From contig JAIUNM010000025.1 of assembly GCA_020162035.1 (NCBI GenBank), positions 1-43,545 on the forward strand: a stretch of 43,545 nucleotides of DNA, in the 5' to 3' direction. Positions 20,428 through 30,078 of this stretch are shown here, piece after piece. The notes under the pieces were generated by a model. That model did no database searches. It was not told the DNA's origin and saw only the letters and a list, made by a program, of their open reading frames with translations. The DNA comes from Bacteroidota bacterium. GTDB taxonomy: Bacteria; Bacteroidota; Bacteroidia; B-17B0; Aurantibacillaceae. Positions within the stretch are counted from its first letter, which is position 1. Each line of letters starts with the position of its first letter. Made by a program: the position numbers and the translations under genes.

Positions 20428-21255
20428 ATGCAAATAAAAGAAAGAGGTATTATTTTAATCCCAATTGATTTCACAAAACAATCATTATCAGCCATTAAAC
20501 AATCTTATAATTTGGCAAAATACACACATTCTAAACTTGTATTATTACACGTTTACGAAAAAAGTGGCAATGAAAGTTACGAAGCTTTAAATAAACTAAC
20601 AAAGCAAACTGAACAAGAAAGTGGCGTTCCAACTGAATTTATGAATGTTAAAGGTGATATATATGAAGAAACAGACAGAGTTGCCGCAGAAATAAAAGCT
20701 ACATTAATTATAGCTGGGCTTGAAAGCCATATGAAATTTAGAAACATAATTGGCTCAAGTGCAAGTAAATTAGTAAGAAAATCACCCTGCCCTGTTATTA
20801 CTATTAGAGGAACAGAGCATAGAGATGGTTGCGAAAACATACTTTTACCTTTAGATTTAACAATGGAAACACGCGAAAAAGTTGATATTGCAATACAATT
20901 TGCTCAATTTTTTGGCGCAAGTATAAGAGTTGTTGGCGTGTTTGATCCTAAAGATGATGTTTATGAAAATAAATTATTGGCTTATACCCATCAAGTAAAA
21001 CAATTTATTAAAAGTAAAGGTATTTCGTGTACAAATAAAAGTATTCCTGCTAAAGATGTTGCTCAAACAGTGGTTGAATATGCAAATAAAATTGAAGCAG
21101 ATTTAATTATGATTATGAATCAGCCAAGTTTAAATGTTGGTGAAATGTTTACAGGTACTGTTGCTCAACAAATTGTTGATATTAGTAATATACCAGTTTG
21201 TACAATTCAACCAATGAAACGTGAAAGCACTGTACATTTTGGTACTGGATTTTAA
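20428..21255 (+). CDS. Tandem-domain universal stress protein
   Basis: This 275-residue cytoplasmic protein contains two UspA folds. The first begins IILIPIDFTKQS and carries a nucleotide-loop-like GLESHMKFRNIIGSSASKLV; the second begins NILLPLDLT and ends MFTGTVAQQIVD...IPVCTI. Two-domain USPs of this size are common in Bacteroidota. The role is stress response or nucleotide binding; the first domain retains a G..G-S/S pattern typical of ATP-binding members, the second less clearly. It converges with cca with a 4-base overlap of the ends. Confidence 0.9.
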   Translation: MQIKERGIILIPIDFTKQSLSAIKQSYNLAKYTHSKLVLLHVYEKSGNESYEALNKLTKQTEQESGVPTEFMNVKGDIYEETDRVAAEIKATLIIAGLESHMKFRNIIGSSASKLVRKSPCPVITIRGTEHRDGCENILLPLDLTMETREKVDIAIQFAQFFGASIRVVGVFDPKDDVYENKLLAYTHQVKQFIKSKGISCTNKSIPAKDVAQTVVEYANKIEADLIMIMNQPSLNVGEMFTGTVAQQIVDISNIPVCTIQPMKRESTVHFGTGF

Positions 21256-22655
21256 TTTATACTAGAATTATACAATTTATTTAAAAAATCAATTGCACTT
21301 TCTTTATTGTTTTGAATTTCGCCATCAAGTATGGCATCTTTTAAAGCATTTTTTAAATCGCCTACTTTTTTGCAAGGCGGTAAATTAAACATTACCATAA
21401 TTTCTTCGCCACTTATTGGGGGTTGCCAATTACGTAATTTATCTTTCTCTTCTAACTCAACTAATTTAACTCTTACTATTTCAAAATTAGAAAGGTATTT
21501 TTTTACCTTATTAGGGTTTTTTGTTGTTATATCGCTTTCACATAAAAGCATTAATTCGTCTATATCATCACCTGCGTCAAAAAGTAATCGCCTTACTGCG
21601 CTATCAGTAACTTCTGTTTTTGCTAAAACTATTGGGCGTAAATGAAGTTGTACTAGTTTTTGTACATATTTCATTTTTTCGTTTAACGGTAATTTTAAAT
21701 CGGTAAAAATTTTAGGAACCATTTTGGCACCTTTATCCTCGTGTCCATGAAAAGTAAACCCTTTTCCCTCTTCAAATCTTTTGGTTGCAGGTTTTGCAAT
21801 GTCGTGTAAAATTGCAGCCCATCGTAACCATAAATTATCACTTTTTTTAGCGGTATTATCTAGCACTTCTAAAGTATGGTAAAAATTATCTTTGTGAGAT
21901 AATCCGTTAATGGTTTCAGTTCCTAATAATTTTACCATTTGCGGAAAAATAATTTCTAGCAAACCTGTTTGTAGTAAATGTATAAAGCCTATTGATGGTT
22001 TTTTGCTTAAAATAATTTTATTAAGCTCATCTGCTATTCTTTCTTTAGATACTATGCTAATTCTGTTTTTATTTTTTGAAATTGCGTTTAAAGAATCAAC
22101 ATGAATTGTAAAATCTAATTGACAAGCAAAACGAATTGCCCTCATCATTCTTAAAGGATCATCGCTATATGTTACATCAGGGTTTAAAGGGGTTTTAATT
22201 AGCTTATTATTTAAATCGTTTATCCCATTAAACGAATCAATTAATATTCCAAAATTTTTAGAACTTAAACCAATTGCTAATGCATTAATTGTAAAATCTC
22301 TTCTATTTTGGTCATCTGTTAATGTTCCATTTTCAACAAAAGGTTTTCTGGAGTTTCGGTCATAGCTTTCTTTTCTGGCACCTACAAACTCAATTTCAAA
22401 ATCATTCCATTTTACTTGAGCAGTTCCAAAATTTTTAAAGGTACTTAAATGCGCTTCGTTACCTAATTTTTGAAATAATTGTTCAGCCAATTCAATTCCT
22501 TTACCAATACAAACCACATCAATATCTTTACATGGACGATTTAAATAAAAATCACGCACATACCCCCCAACAACATATGCATCAACTTGAAATTCGTTGG
22601 CGCATGCGCTAATTAATTTAAAAATAGGTTCGTTTAAAAATGGGAAAGATGACAA
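21252..22655 (-). CDS. cca: CCA tRNA nucleotidyltransferase / HD-domain poly(A) polymerase family
   Basis: This 467-residue enzyme adds or repairs the CCA end of tRNAs; the tRNA-Ile in this window lacks an encoded CCA. The class II nucleotidyltransferase head has VVGGYVRDFYL and KDIDVV, with the metal-binding acidic pair in the latter. RRDFTINALA and DDPLRMMRAIRFACQLDF follow, then an HD domain (LRWAAILHDIAKPATKRF) that may carry phosphohydrolase activity. The start is TTG at 22655, since no ATG is nearby. It follows the lipoprotein gene by 10 bases and is probably cotranscribed with it. Confidence 0.93.
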   Translation of the reverse strand: MSSFPFLNEPIFKLISACANEFQVDAYVVGGYVRDFYLNRPCKDIDVVCIGKGIELAEQLFQKLGNEAHLSTFKNFGTAQVKWNDFEIEFVGARKESYDRNSRKPFVENGTLTDDQNRRDFTINALAIGLSSKNFGILIDSFNGINDLNNKLIKTPLNPDVTYSDDPLRMMRAIRFACQLDFTIHVDSLNAISKNKNRISIVSKERIADELNKIILSKKPSIGFIHLLQTGLLEIIFPQMVKLLGTETINGLSHKDNFYHTLEVLDNTAKKSDNLWLRWAAILHDIAKPATKRFEEGKGFTFHGHEDKGAKMVPKIFTDLKLPLNEKMKYVQKLVQLHLRPIVLAKTEVTDSAVRRLLFDAGDDIDELMLLCESDITTKNPNKVKKYLSNFEIVRVKLVELEEKDKLRNWQPPISGEEIMVMFNLPPCKKVGDLKNALKDAILDGEIQNNKESAIDFLNKLYNSSIN

Positions 22656-22665
22656 AATAAACTAT

Positions 22666-23652
22666 TTAATATTTAGCTAACATTCCTCTTAAACCCATAT
22701 CAACAACTGTTTCTCCAGCATCTGGTTGAAAATAGCCATCGGCAGTAACTTCTTTCCACTCAAAACTTTTATTTGTACTAAGAGAAATTGTAATTGTTAT
22801 ATCACTTGTTTCAGAACCAGTAATTACTAATGGTGCACTAACCGAAGGATTTGCTGTTGTTACAAATGAACCCGTTACTAAACAACTACCCGCTGGTATT
22901 GGTGAGGTTGCATTTATAGGATTAACAACAGTTGTAATTGATGAGCTGCCGTCGAACTTATAAGGTACACCTAAAACATTTGTGTACATTCCCCAATATC
23001 CTTGCAGTTTATTACCTGGGCCACCACTTGCTGTAGGGGTCATTACAGCACCTTTCATTTTATATTTTGTAACGTATGTATTAAACCCAACAAACGATGC
23101 TATTGTTCCGTCAATAACTCCAGCAGAAGTAGTTTTAATTTTAATATCATAATTTTGATAAGCTAAACTTACACGAGCCCATTTATACGAACCTGCAGGG
23201 ATTGAACTTAAGGGCACCTCTAAAAATATTTCGTTGTTTTTTACAACGGTAGATTTACAAAAAACAATAGCGTTAGCTCCACCGCAGGTTGTTTCATCTG
23301 CACGATACAATACTTTACCTGCTCCAACAGCAGTGTTATCATTAAAAGCCAGCTCAACATAGTGCGAACTAATGCCATTAAATTTTGGTGATTGCGCAGC
23401 GTTACCAGGAGCAATTGTTGCCGTTTGTGCTAAATTGTTTAACCTTGCTTGGGTGCTATCTAACTTTAATTTAAATATTAATTTTGGTCCTGTTACAGTT
23501 GCTGTAAATGCAGTATCAGGAAATTCGCAGGTTGGGCAATTGTTTGTTGGTGTAGGACTTGTTTGTTGTGTTGTGTCTTCACTTTCTTTATTATCTTTTT
23601 TGCATGATGTCAGAATCATAAAAACTAGGCCAATAAAAACCAATTTTTTCAT
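22666..23652 (-). CDS. Lipoprotein of unknown function
   Basis: This 328-residue protein has a lipoprotein signal (MKKLVFIGLVFMILTSCKKD; C17 as likely modified residue) followed by an Asp/Thr/Pro linker with NCPTCEF. The rest looks like beta-rich extracellular sequence with no motif I recognise. The Ser/Thr/Gly/Asn-rich composition suggests an exposed outer-membrane or periplasmic protein. It is upstream of cca in the same direction and divergent from dtd. Confidence 0.75.
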   Translation of the reverse strand: MKKLVFIGLVFMILTSCKKDNKESEDTTQQTSPTPTNNCPTCEFPDTAFTATVTGPKLIFKLKLDSTQARLNNLAQTATIAPGNAAQSPKFNGISSHYVELAFNDNTAVGAGKVLYRADETTCGGANAIVFCKSTVVKNNEIFLEVPLSSIPAGSYKWARVSLAYQNYDIKIKTTSAGVIDGTIASFVGFNTYVTKYKMKGAVMTPTASGGPGNKLQGYWGMYTNVLGVPYKFDGSSSITTVVNPINATSPIPAGSCLVTGSFVTTANPSVSAPLVITGSETSDITITISLSTNKSFEWKEVTADGYFQPDAGETVVDMGLRGMLAKY

Positions 23653-23709
23653 TTTATTAATATTTTAATTATTAAAACTTATTTAATTAATTTGTAAAGA
23701 TAAAAAAAT

Positions 23710-24174
23710 ATGCGAACTATTATTCAACGTGTTACCCAAGCACAAGTTACAATTAATACAAAATTACACTCTAAAATTGATGAAGGTTTGTTAGTTTTGT
23801 TAGGAATACATCAAAATGATAATGAAAAAGATGCAGATTATTTAGTAAACAAACTTGTTAAACTTAGGGTTTTTAGCGATGAAAACGGCAAAATGAATTT
23901 AGATATAAACCAAATAAATGGTTCTATTTTATTAATTAGTCAATTTACCTTATTTGCTGATACTAAAAAAGGTAATAGACCATCATTTATTGAAGCCGCA
24001 AAGCCAGAAACGGCAATACCACTTTACAATTATTTCATAAATAAACTTAATACGCAACTTAACCAACCTTGTAAAACAGGTGTATTTGGAGCCGATATGC
24101 AAGTACAATTGATTAATGATGGGCCTGTAACCTTACTTTTAGATTCTGAAAATACAACTCAAAATTTACATTAG
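23710..24174 (+). CDS. dtd: D-aminoacyl-tRNA deacylase
   Basis: This 154-residue enzyme removes D-amino acids (and glycine mischarged on tRNA-Ala) from tRNA. It begins with the family start MRTIIQRVTQAQV, has the catalytic SQFTLFADTKKGNRPSF motif and near the C terminus the cross-subunit GPVT motif (INDGPVTLLLDS). Length is normal. The 57-base gap to the divergent lipoprotein gene must hold both promoters. An 83-base gap follows before pyrR. Confidence 0.95.
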   Translation: MRTIIQRVTQAQVTINTKLHSKIDEGLLVLLGIHQNDNEKDADYLVNKLVKLRVFSDENGKMNLDINQINGSILLISQFTLFADTKKGNRPSFIEAAKPETAIPLYNYFINKLNTQLNQPCKTGVFGADMQVQLINDGPVTLLLDSENTTQNLH

Positions 24175-24245
24175 GTTAAAAATCTTCATAAAAAATTGTT
24201 ATTAAAATTTTAATATTCTTCTGTTTTTAAAAGCCTTATAGTTGT

Positions 24246-24253
24246 TATATTTA
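24246..24253 (+). promoter_or_regulatory. Probable -7 element of pyrR
   Basis: TATATTTA fits TAnnTTTR and lies 4 bases before the TTG called as start. Transcription would begin near 24258-24260. This leaves no room for a long leader, and would place the GTG at 24273 about 14 bases into the transcript as an alternative start. A good -33 TTG is not evident. Confidence 0.4.
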
Positions 24254-24257
24254 GTAA

Positions 24258-24806
24258 TTGAAAACAACAACTGTGAAACCTAAAATTTTATTAGAAAAAA
24301 ATCAATTTGATATTACTGTTAAAAGATTATGCCATCAATTAATTGAAGTTCACAACAATTTTGAAAACTCTGTTTTAATTGGCTTACAACCAAGAGGTAC
24401 TTATTTGGCTAAAAGAATTAAACATGAGTTAGAAAAAATTTTAAAACAAAAAAATATAAAATGTGGCGATTTAGATATTACATTTTATAGAGATGATTTT
24501 AGAAAAAAAGAATTAATACCAAACAAAACAAACATTGATTTTATTATTGAAGATAAAAACGTAATTCTTATTGACGATGTTTTGTTTACAGGAAGAACTA
24601 TAAGAGCAGGATTAGACGCCATGTTAGCTTTTGGCAGACCAAAAGATGTTGAATTATTAGTATTAGTTGATAGAAGATTTGCAAGACATGTGCCTATACA
24701 AGCTAAATATGTTGGTATAACAATTGACAGTATAGAAACGCAAAATGTGAAGGTAGATTGGAAAGAACTAACAAAAACTGATAGAATAACCCTTTTAAGT
24801 AAATAA
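24258..24806 (+). CDS. pyrR: PyrR-family phosphoribosyltransferase
   Basis: This 182-residue protein of the PyrR family acts as pyrimidine regulator and/or uracil phosphoribosyltransferase. It has VKRLCHQLIEVHNNF, GLQPRGTYLAKRI and the PRPP loop VILIDDVLFTGRTIRAGLDA. The start is TTG at 24258, or GTG at 24273. It overlaps the next gene by one base and shares a cluster with pyrB, fitting pyrimidine synthesis. The classical mRNA-leader attenuation by PyrR needs a leader before its targets; I see none before pyrR, nor a hairpin before pyrB. Confidence 0.92.
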   Translation: MKTTTVKPKILLEKNQFDITVKRLCHQLIEVHNNFENSVLIGLQPRGTYLAKRIKHELEKILKQKNIKCGDLDITFYRDDFRKKELIPNKTNIDFIIEDKNVILIDDVLFTGRTIRAGLDAMLAFGRPKDVELLVLVDRRFARHVPIQAKYVGITIDSIETQNVKVDWKELTKTDRITLLSK

Positions 24807-25321
24807 TGTTTCCTAAAGAAAATACATATCCTTCATATTACACACATTATTTTAACTTAATTGAAGAAAAAAATGTAATTGAGGCTTTAGAAAATGATTT
24901 GAAACAAAGCAAACAATTTATCACATCAATACCTATTGATAAAATTAATTTTGCTTATGATAAAGATAAATGGACAATTAAACAGGTTTTACAACACATT
25001 ATAGATTGTGAGAGAACTTTAGCTTTTCGCGCTTTACATATTGCAAGAAAAGACAAACAAATTTTACAGCCTTTTAATGAAGATGATTATGCCGCAAACG
25101 CAGAACTAAATCAATTAACAATAAACGATATATTAAATGATTTTGACGCAAGTAGAAAAAATACTATTGGTCTTTTTAAATCATTTACAAATTTAAATTT
25201 AGTTGAAATTGGTAAGGTTGGTTCATATGAAATTACCCCATTAAGCATAGGGTATTTTATTAGCGGGCACTCAAAGCATCATATAAACATAATTAAAAAA
25301 CGTTATTTACAACAAACATAA
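24806..25321 (+). CDS. DinB-superfamily protein
   Basis: This 171-residue four-helix-bundle protein belongs to the DinB/YfiT-like metal-dependent superfamily. Candidate metal-binding histidines are in [20 protein letters not shown] and in [14 protein letters not shown] near the C terminus. Members include thiol-dependent transferases and many proteins of unknown role. It starts on the last base of the pyrR stop (TAATG) and ends 2 bases before pyrB, so it is embedded in the pyrimidine cluster, though no pyrimidine function is known for this fold. Confidence 0.85.
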   Translation: MFPKENTYPSYYTHYFNLIEEKNVIEALENDLKQSKQFITSIPIDKINFAYDKDKWTIKQVLQHIIDCERTLAFRALHIARKDKQILQPFNEDDYAANAELNQLTINDILNDFDASRKNTIGLFKSFTNLNLVEIGKVGSYEITPLSIGYFISGHSKHHINIIKKRYLQQT

Positions 25322-25323
25322 AT

Positions 25324-26250
25324 ATGAGTTATTTAAGTCAAAAACATTTATTAGGAATTAAAAATATCACAAAAAATGACATTGAATTAATCCTTTCTAC
25401 AGCTCAAAATTTTAAAGAAGTAATAAATAGACCCATAAAAAAAGTACCATCATTAAGAGATATTACAGTTGCAAATTTATTTTTTGAAAACTCAACACGA
25501 ACAAGATTATCGTTTGAATTAGCACAAAAAAGATTAAGTGCAGATGTTATAAATTTTTCGGCATCTAATTCATCTGTTAAAAAAGGCGAAACATTAGTAG
25601 ATACGGTAAACAATATTTTAGCGATGAAAGTAGATATGATAGTTATGCGACATTCTAGCCCTGGAGCTGCAATATTTTTATCTAAAAAAGTAAATGCAAA
25701 AATTGTAAATGCAGGCGATGGCGCTCACGAACATCCAACACAAGCATTATTAGATGCATTTTCAATTAACGAAAAATTAGGAAGTATAAAAGATAAAAAA
25801 ATTGTTATTGTTGGAGATATTTTACACTCGCGTGTTGCGCTTTCTAATATATTTTGTTTACAAAAACTTGGAGCAAAAGTAAAAGTTTGTGGCCCTCAAA
25901 CATTAATACCAAAATACATTACTTCATTAGGTGTTGAAGTTGAATTAGATTTAAAAAAAGCTTTAGAATGGTGCGATGTAGCTAATATGCTTAGAATACA
26001 GCTTGAAAGACAAGATATAAAATTTTTCCCATCATTACGCGAGTACAGTATGTTATATGGTTTAAACAAACAAATTCTAGATAACTTAGGCAAAAAAATT
26101 GTAATAATGCATCCTGGTCCAATTAATAGAGGGGTAGAAATAACAAGTGATGTTGCAGACTCAAATCAATCTATAATTTTAGATCAAGTTGAAAATGGTG
26201 TTGCTGTAAGAATGGCAGTTATGTATTTACTAGCAGGCAAGCAAGAATGA
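25324..26250 (+). CDS. pyrB: Aspartate carbamoyltransferase catalytic subunit
   Basis: This 308-residue enzyme condenses carbamoyl phosphate and aspartate in the committed step of pyrimidine synthesis. The carbamoyl-phosphate motif [12 protein letters not shown] includes STRTR at 57-61, and HEHPTQ is at 135-140. The aspartate-loop region has MLRIQLERQ. Length fits the catalytic chain. A regulatory pyrI gene is absent here; the PyrR neighbour and the pyrI-less context suggest an unregulated trimer type. It overlaps the following gene by 4 bases. Confidence 0.96.
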   Translation: MSYLSQKHLLGIKNITKNDIELILSTAQNFKEVINRPIKKVPSLRDITVANLFFENSTRTRLSFELAQKRLSADVINFSASNSSVKKGETLVDTVNNILAMKVDMIVMRHSSPGAAIFLSKKVNAKIVNAGDGAHEHPTQALLDAFSINEKLGSIKDKKIVIVGDILHSRVALSNIFCLQKLGAKVKVCGPQTLIPKYITSLGVEVELDLKKALEWCDVANMLRIQLERQDIKFFPSLREYSMLYGLNKQILDNLGKKIVIMHPGPINRGVEITSDVADSNQSIILDQVENGVAVRMAVMYLLAGKQE

Positions 26251-26801
26251 TTAGGATTTTATTTTTTATAAGTAGTTTTTTAATTATTTCTCAATTACAA
26301 TCGCAAAGTAATTATAGAACGCAAAAAGACAATGCAAACAATTTTAAGCTTGATTTACCAAGTGTTTGGAATTTTTTACCAATAACAGAAGATGAATATA
26401 GAGTTGATGTAGCAATACCATCAACAAGCGAGGAAGGTAAGATTTACAATAAATGTTTTGATAGCGTAGTGTTTTACGTAGAACGATATAAAGGCAGTTT
26501 ACAAGAAATTGTAATTCAACATAATTACATTGTTCGAAATGATTCTGTTTTTAAAAAAACGGGGAAAACAACAAAATTTATACCCTACACAATACGAAAT
26601 GGTTACAAAGCAATAATATCAAGCAAAAACATAAAAATAAATTGTGATTTATACAAAGGCAAAAATCAAAATATGGGAATTGCAGATGAAATATTTATTT
26701 GGCAACCCAATACAACAAAAGTTATTGTAATAAAAACAAATGGTAAAGCATTAGATTCAGATGTAAAAACTAGAATACTTACGTCTTTTAAATTTATCTA
26801 A
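26247..26801 (+). CDS. Secreted protein of unknown function
   Basis: This 184-residue protein has a signal peptide ([20 protein letters not shown]) and a small mixed alpha/beta mature domain ([19 protein letters not shown], ending [13 protein letters not shown]). The pattern resembles PsbP/PhoD-like or MOG1-like single domains found in many exported Bacteroidota proteins, but I cannot assign a family. The ATG overlaps the pyrB stop, so it is translationally coupled to the pyrimidine cluster. It converges with corA. Confidence 0.65.
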   Translation: MIRILFFISSFLIISQLQSQSNYRTQKDNANNFKLDLPSVWNFLPITEDEYRVDVAIPSTSEEGKIYNKCFDSVVFYVERYKGSLQEIVIQHNYIVRNDSVFKKTGKTTKFIPYTIRNGYKAIISSKNIKINCDLYKGKNQNMGIADEIFIWQPNTTKVIVIKTNGKALDSDVKTRILTSFKFI

Positions 26802-26815
26802 ACATAAACCAAATA

Positions 26816-27859
26816 TTACATCCATTTTTTTCGTTTAAAATAAATTAATAAACCAATAATTACTGCAAGCATTATGCCCCAAGTAAAATAATATCCATAT
26901 TGAGTTTTAAGCTCGGGCATGTTTTCAAAGTTCATACCATAAACACCTGCAATAAATGTAACCGGAATAAAAATACTACTCATAATAGTTAACACTTTCA
27001 TTACCTCATTCATTTTATTTGCATTTGTGCTTAAATAAATATCCATTATCCCACTTAACAAATCTCTATAGGTTTCAACTGTATCTATTATTCGGGTACA
27101 ATGATCTTGTAAATCGCGCAAAAACAATTGCGTATTATCTGTAATATATGAACTTTCTGAACGAATAAGATTTGCAACTAAATCTCTTAAAGGCCAAACT
27201 TGTTTTCTTAAAAATATTATTTCACGTTTTAATTCGTACAATTCAATTAATGTGCTTTTTTTAGGCGAGTTCATTATTTCTTCTTCTAAAATTTCAACCT
27301 TATCTCCTATTTTTTCAATAGCATGAAAATAACAATCAACTACAGCATCCATTAACGAATAAAATAAATAATCTGCGCCTAACTTTCTAATTCTTCCTTT
27401 GCTATTTCTAACTCTATTTCTAACAATATCAAAGCCATCGCCACCATTTGGTTCTTGAAAAGAAATAACTGTGTTATCAAATAAAATCATGCTTAATTGT
27501 TCAGAATGAACTTCTTCATTATAAACAATCATTTTCATTATACTTAAAAGGTAATTATCATACTCTTCAAATTTTGGGCGTTGATCAACATTCACAATAT
27601 CTTCTAACGTAAGCGAATGTAAATTGTAAAGTTTACCTATTTTTTCAATTAATTCTGTTTTATGAACCCCCTCAACGTTTATCCACTTTACCATATTTGG
27701 TTTAACATGAGATAAACAATCACTTAAATCGTAAAATTCTTCCTCAATATATTCTGTTTCGTTATACTCAATTAATGAAATTTTTATTCTTTCATTTTTT
27801 GCAACACCTGTATAATGTAAAGTTCCAGGAGGGGCACCAAATTTAAGTTTTCTACTCAT
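26816..27859 (-). CDS. corA: CorA-type magnesium/cobalt transporter
   Basis: This 347-residue pentameric inner-membrane channel for Mg2+ (and Co2+/Ni2+) has a large cytoplasmic alpha/beta domain, a long helical stalk and two C-terminal membrane helices. The selectivity motif YGMNFENMPE has GMN at 308-310, and a basic end (YFKRKKWM) follows. The start is ATG at 27859 (MSRKLKFGAPPGT), 4 bases after the rsmI stop; a longer frame would use TTG at 27883 and overlap rsmI. It probably forms an operon with rsmI. Confidence 0.94.
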   Translation of the reverse strand: MSRKLKFGAPPGTLHYTGVAKNERIKISLIEYNETEYIEEEFYDLSDCLSHVKPNMVKWINVEGVHKTELIEKIGKLYNLHSLTLEDIVNVDQRPKFEEYDNYLLSIMKMIVYNEEVHSEQLSMILFDNTVISFQEPNGGDGFDIVRNRVRNSKGRIRKLGADYLFYSLMDAVVDCYFHAIEKIGDKVEILEEEIMNSPKKSTLIELYELKREIIFLRKQVWPLRDLVANLIRSESSYITDNTQLFLRDLQDHCTRIIDTVETYRDLLSGIMDIYLSTNANKMNEVMKVLTIMSSIFIPVTFIAGVYGMNFENMPELKTQYGYYFTWGIMLAVIIGLLIYFKRKKWM

Positions 27860-27863
27860 AATT

Positions 27864-28556
27864 TTACGGGTTTTTATTTTCAATTATGGATTTATTTTCA
27901 ATAACAACTACAATTTCTCCTTTTGGAGGTTTTTGAGTATAAAAATTAATTAATTCTGAAGGTGTACCTCTTTTAATTTCTTCAAAAACTTTTGTTAATT
28001 CTCTACAAACACAAACTTGTAAATCATCACTTAAAAATATTTTTATTTCTTCTAATAGCTTTATAAGTCTAAACGGAGATTCATAAAGTATAATTGTTTT
28101 ATGATCTTCTTTTAATTGTTTAAGTTTAGTTTGTCTTCCTTTTTTTTGAGGTAAAAAACCATAAAAACTAAATTCGTTACAAGGAAAACCACTATTTACT
28201 AAAGCTGGAACAAAAGCAGTAGCACCAGGTAAACAACAAACTTCTATTTCATTTTTAATAACTTCTCTCACAAGTAAAAAACCGGGGTCGCTTATTGCAG
28301 GTGTACCTGCATCGCTTATTAATCCAATTGTTTTTCCGTTTTTTAATTCAGTTATTAGTTCTTCTAAAATTTTATGTTCGTTATGTTGGTGGTATGATTT
28401 TAAAGGCTTTTGAATATTTAAATGTTTAAGTAAAAAGCTACTAGTTCTTGTATCTTCAGCTAAAATTAAATCGCACTCATTTAAAATTTTAACTGCTCTT
28501 AAAGTAATATCGTCAAGATTTCCAATTGGAGTTGGTATAATATATAACTTACTCAT
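27864..28556 (-). CDS. rsmI: 16S rRNA (cytidine-1402-2'-O)-methyltransferase
   Basis: This 230-residue SAM-dependent tetrapyrrole-methylase-fold enzyme methylates the ribose of C1402 in the ribosomal P-site. It begins KLYIIPTPIGNLDDITLRA and has AEDTRTSSFLLKHL and the glycine-rich SAM site GLISDAGTPAISDPGFLLV. It is shorter than the E. coli protein (286 residues) by the C-terminal extension, as in many Bacteroidota. It is transcribed with corA and divergent from the TPR gene at 28613. Confidence 0.94.
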   Translation of the reverse strand: MSKLYIIPTPIGNLDDITLRAVKILNECDLILAEDTRTSSFLLKHLNIQKPLKSYHQHNEHKILEELITELKNGKTIGLISDAGTPAISDPGFLLVREVIKNEIEVCCLPGATAFVPALVNSGFPCNEFSFYGFLPQKKGRQTKLKQLKEDHKTIILYESPFRLIKLLEEIKIFLSDDLQVCVCRELTKVFEEIKRGTPSELINFYTQKPPKGEIVVVIENKSIIENKNP

Positions 28557-28612
28557 TTTAAAAACAATATTTACTATTTTTGTTTAGTAATATTAACTAA
28601 TTTGCTAAAGTT

Positions 28613-30076
28613 TTGTTTAAAGTATTTAAAATAGTTTTTACACTTTGCTTGTTAATTAATAGCATTTCATTAAAATCTAATTGCAATGTTGATTCGTTAA
28701 TAAACCTAATTAATAATGCACCAAATGACTCGGTAAAATCTAAAAAACTAACAATTTTAGTATTTTATCAAATAAGGCAAGGTTTATATTCTGATGCAGA
28801 AAATAATATTAGAACATTATATAATTTAGCTAAAAAAAACAAATCAGAGAAAATTTATGCAGATTATTTTGGGTATAAAGGAATGCTTAACAGAGCTAAA
28901 GGCAATTTAGATTTAGCTTTACAATATTATAAAAAGGCTTTAATTATAGCAGAAAGAACAAAAGATTCTTTAAAAATTTCAATGTTTCATCATAACATAG
29001 GAAGTATTTATGTGCGGAAAGGGCATTTAGATTTAGGATTAAATTATTTAATAAAATCATCTATAATTAAAGACAAATTAGGTGAGAAAAAAAGATATGC
29101 TAATAGTTTAACAGAAATAGGTGAAATTTTTTTAAATCAACAAGACCCTGTTTGTTTAGAGTATTTTTTTAAAGCATTAAAATTAGAATTAGAAGTTAAA
29201 AATTACGCAGGTGCATCAATAGCTTTAAATGCTATTGCAGATTTTTACAACAACAAAACAAATGATAGTGCATTAAAATATTACAACCAATCCCTTATTA
29301 TAAATAAAAAATCTTCTTATGGGCCTGCCTTATCCCATTCATTAATTAAATTAGGATTTTTACTTTTAAAAAGTAAACCTGAAAACAGTTTTGAAAATTT
29401 TAAAAAAGCTTTACATATCGAAGACTCTTTAAGGAACTACGAAGGTATATGTGAGTGTTACAATGGAATTGGAAATTATTACCTTTCAATAAATAATTTG
29501 ACTGAAGCAAAAGAAAACTTTTTACTTCAATTAGAATATGCAAACAAAACAAATGTGTTAACCAAACAAAAAGAAGCTTATAAAAATTTATATAAAATAT
29601 ATGAACTTTTAAATCAAACCGAAAATGCTTTTAATTATTTAGTAGCTTATAATCAATTAAACGATAGTATCTTTAATGAAGGGATGACAAGAAAGCTACT
29701 TCAAAACGAAATGAATTATAAATTCAAACAACAAAAAGAAATTGAAGATATAAAAAATAAAGAAAAAGAAAATCTGTTAAAAATTGAAATTAATTTTCAG
29801 AAAAAGTTAAAGTATTTTTATTTAATTATTTTTTCAATTGTATTAATTTCAACTTTATTTATATCTAAAGCTTACTTAAATAAAAGAAAATCTAATTTAG
29901 AATTGGCTGAAAAAAACAACATAATTAATAAACAAAAACTTGAAGTAGAAGAACAAAAAGAACAACTTCAATTAAAACAAAAAGAAATTATAGACAGTAT
30001 AACATACGCCAAACGTATTCAAGAAAGTTTATTACCAACTAGTAATTATATTCAAAAAAACTTAAAACATAAATAA
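28613..30076 (+). CDS. TPR protein with membrane segment and coiled coil (second copy)
   Basis: This 487-residue protein has the same architecture as 7015-8472: signal peptide, about eight TPRs (about 40-370), one membrane helix (about 401-418) and a coiled coil ending IIDSITYAKRIQESLLPTSN, then 12 more residues. The KRIQESLLP segment normally introduces a SpoIIE/PP2C domain, absent here, and the HerA-like gene starts 2 bases after the stop. This ending is therefore not a simple recent frameshift. The start is TTG at 28613, chosen for the signal peptide. Coupling to the ATPase gene may be functional, but this is inference. Confidence 0.83.
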   Translation: MFKVFKIVFTLCLLINSISLKSNCNVDSLINLINNAPNDSVKSKKLTILVFYQIRQGLYSDAENNIRTLYNLAKKNKSEKIYADYFGYKGMLNRAKGNLDLALQYYKKALIIAERTKDSLKISMFHHNIGSIYVRKGHLDLGLNYLIKSSIIKDKLGEKKRYANSLTEIGEIFLNQQDPVCLEYFFKALKLELEVKNYAGASIALNAIADFYNNKTNDSALKYYNQSLIINKKSSYGPALSHSLIKLGFLLLKSKPENSFENFKKALHIEDSLRNYEGICECYNGIGNYYLSINNLTEAKENFLLQLEYANKTNVLTKQKEAYKNLYKIYELLNQTENAFNYLVAYNQLNDSIFNEGMTRKLLQNEMNYKFKQQKEIEDIKNKEKENLLKIEINFQKKLKYFYLIIFSIVLISTLFISKAYLNKRKSNLELAEKNNIINKQKLEVEEQKEQLQLKQKEIIDSITYAKRIQESLLPTSNYIQKNLKHK

Positions 30077-30078
30077 AG

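Noticed and set aside
27860..27883. Longer N terminus of CorA starting with TTG
   Set aside because: It would overlap rsmI by 20 bases, while an ATG at 27859 lies 4 bases after the rsmI stop.
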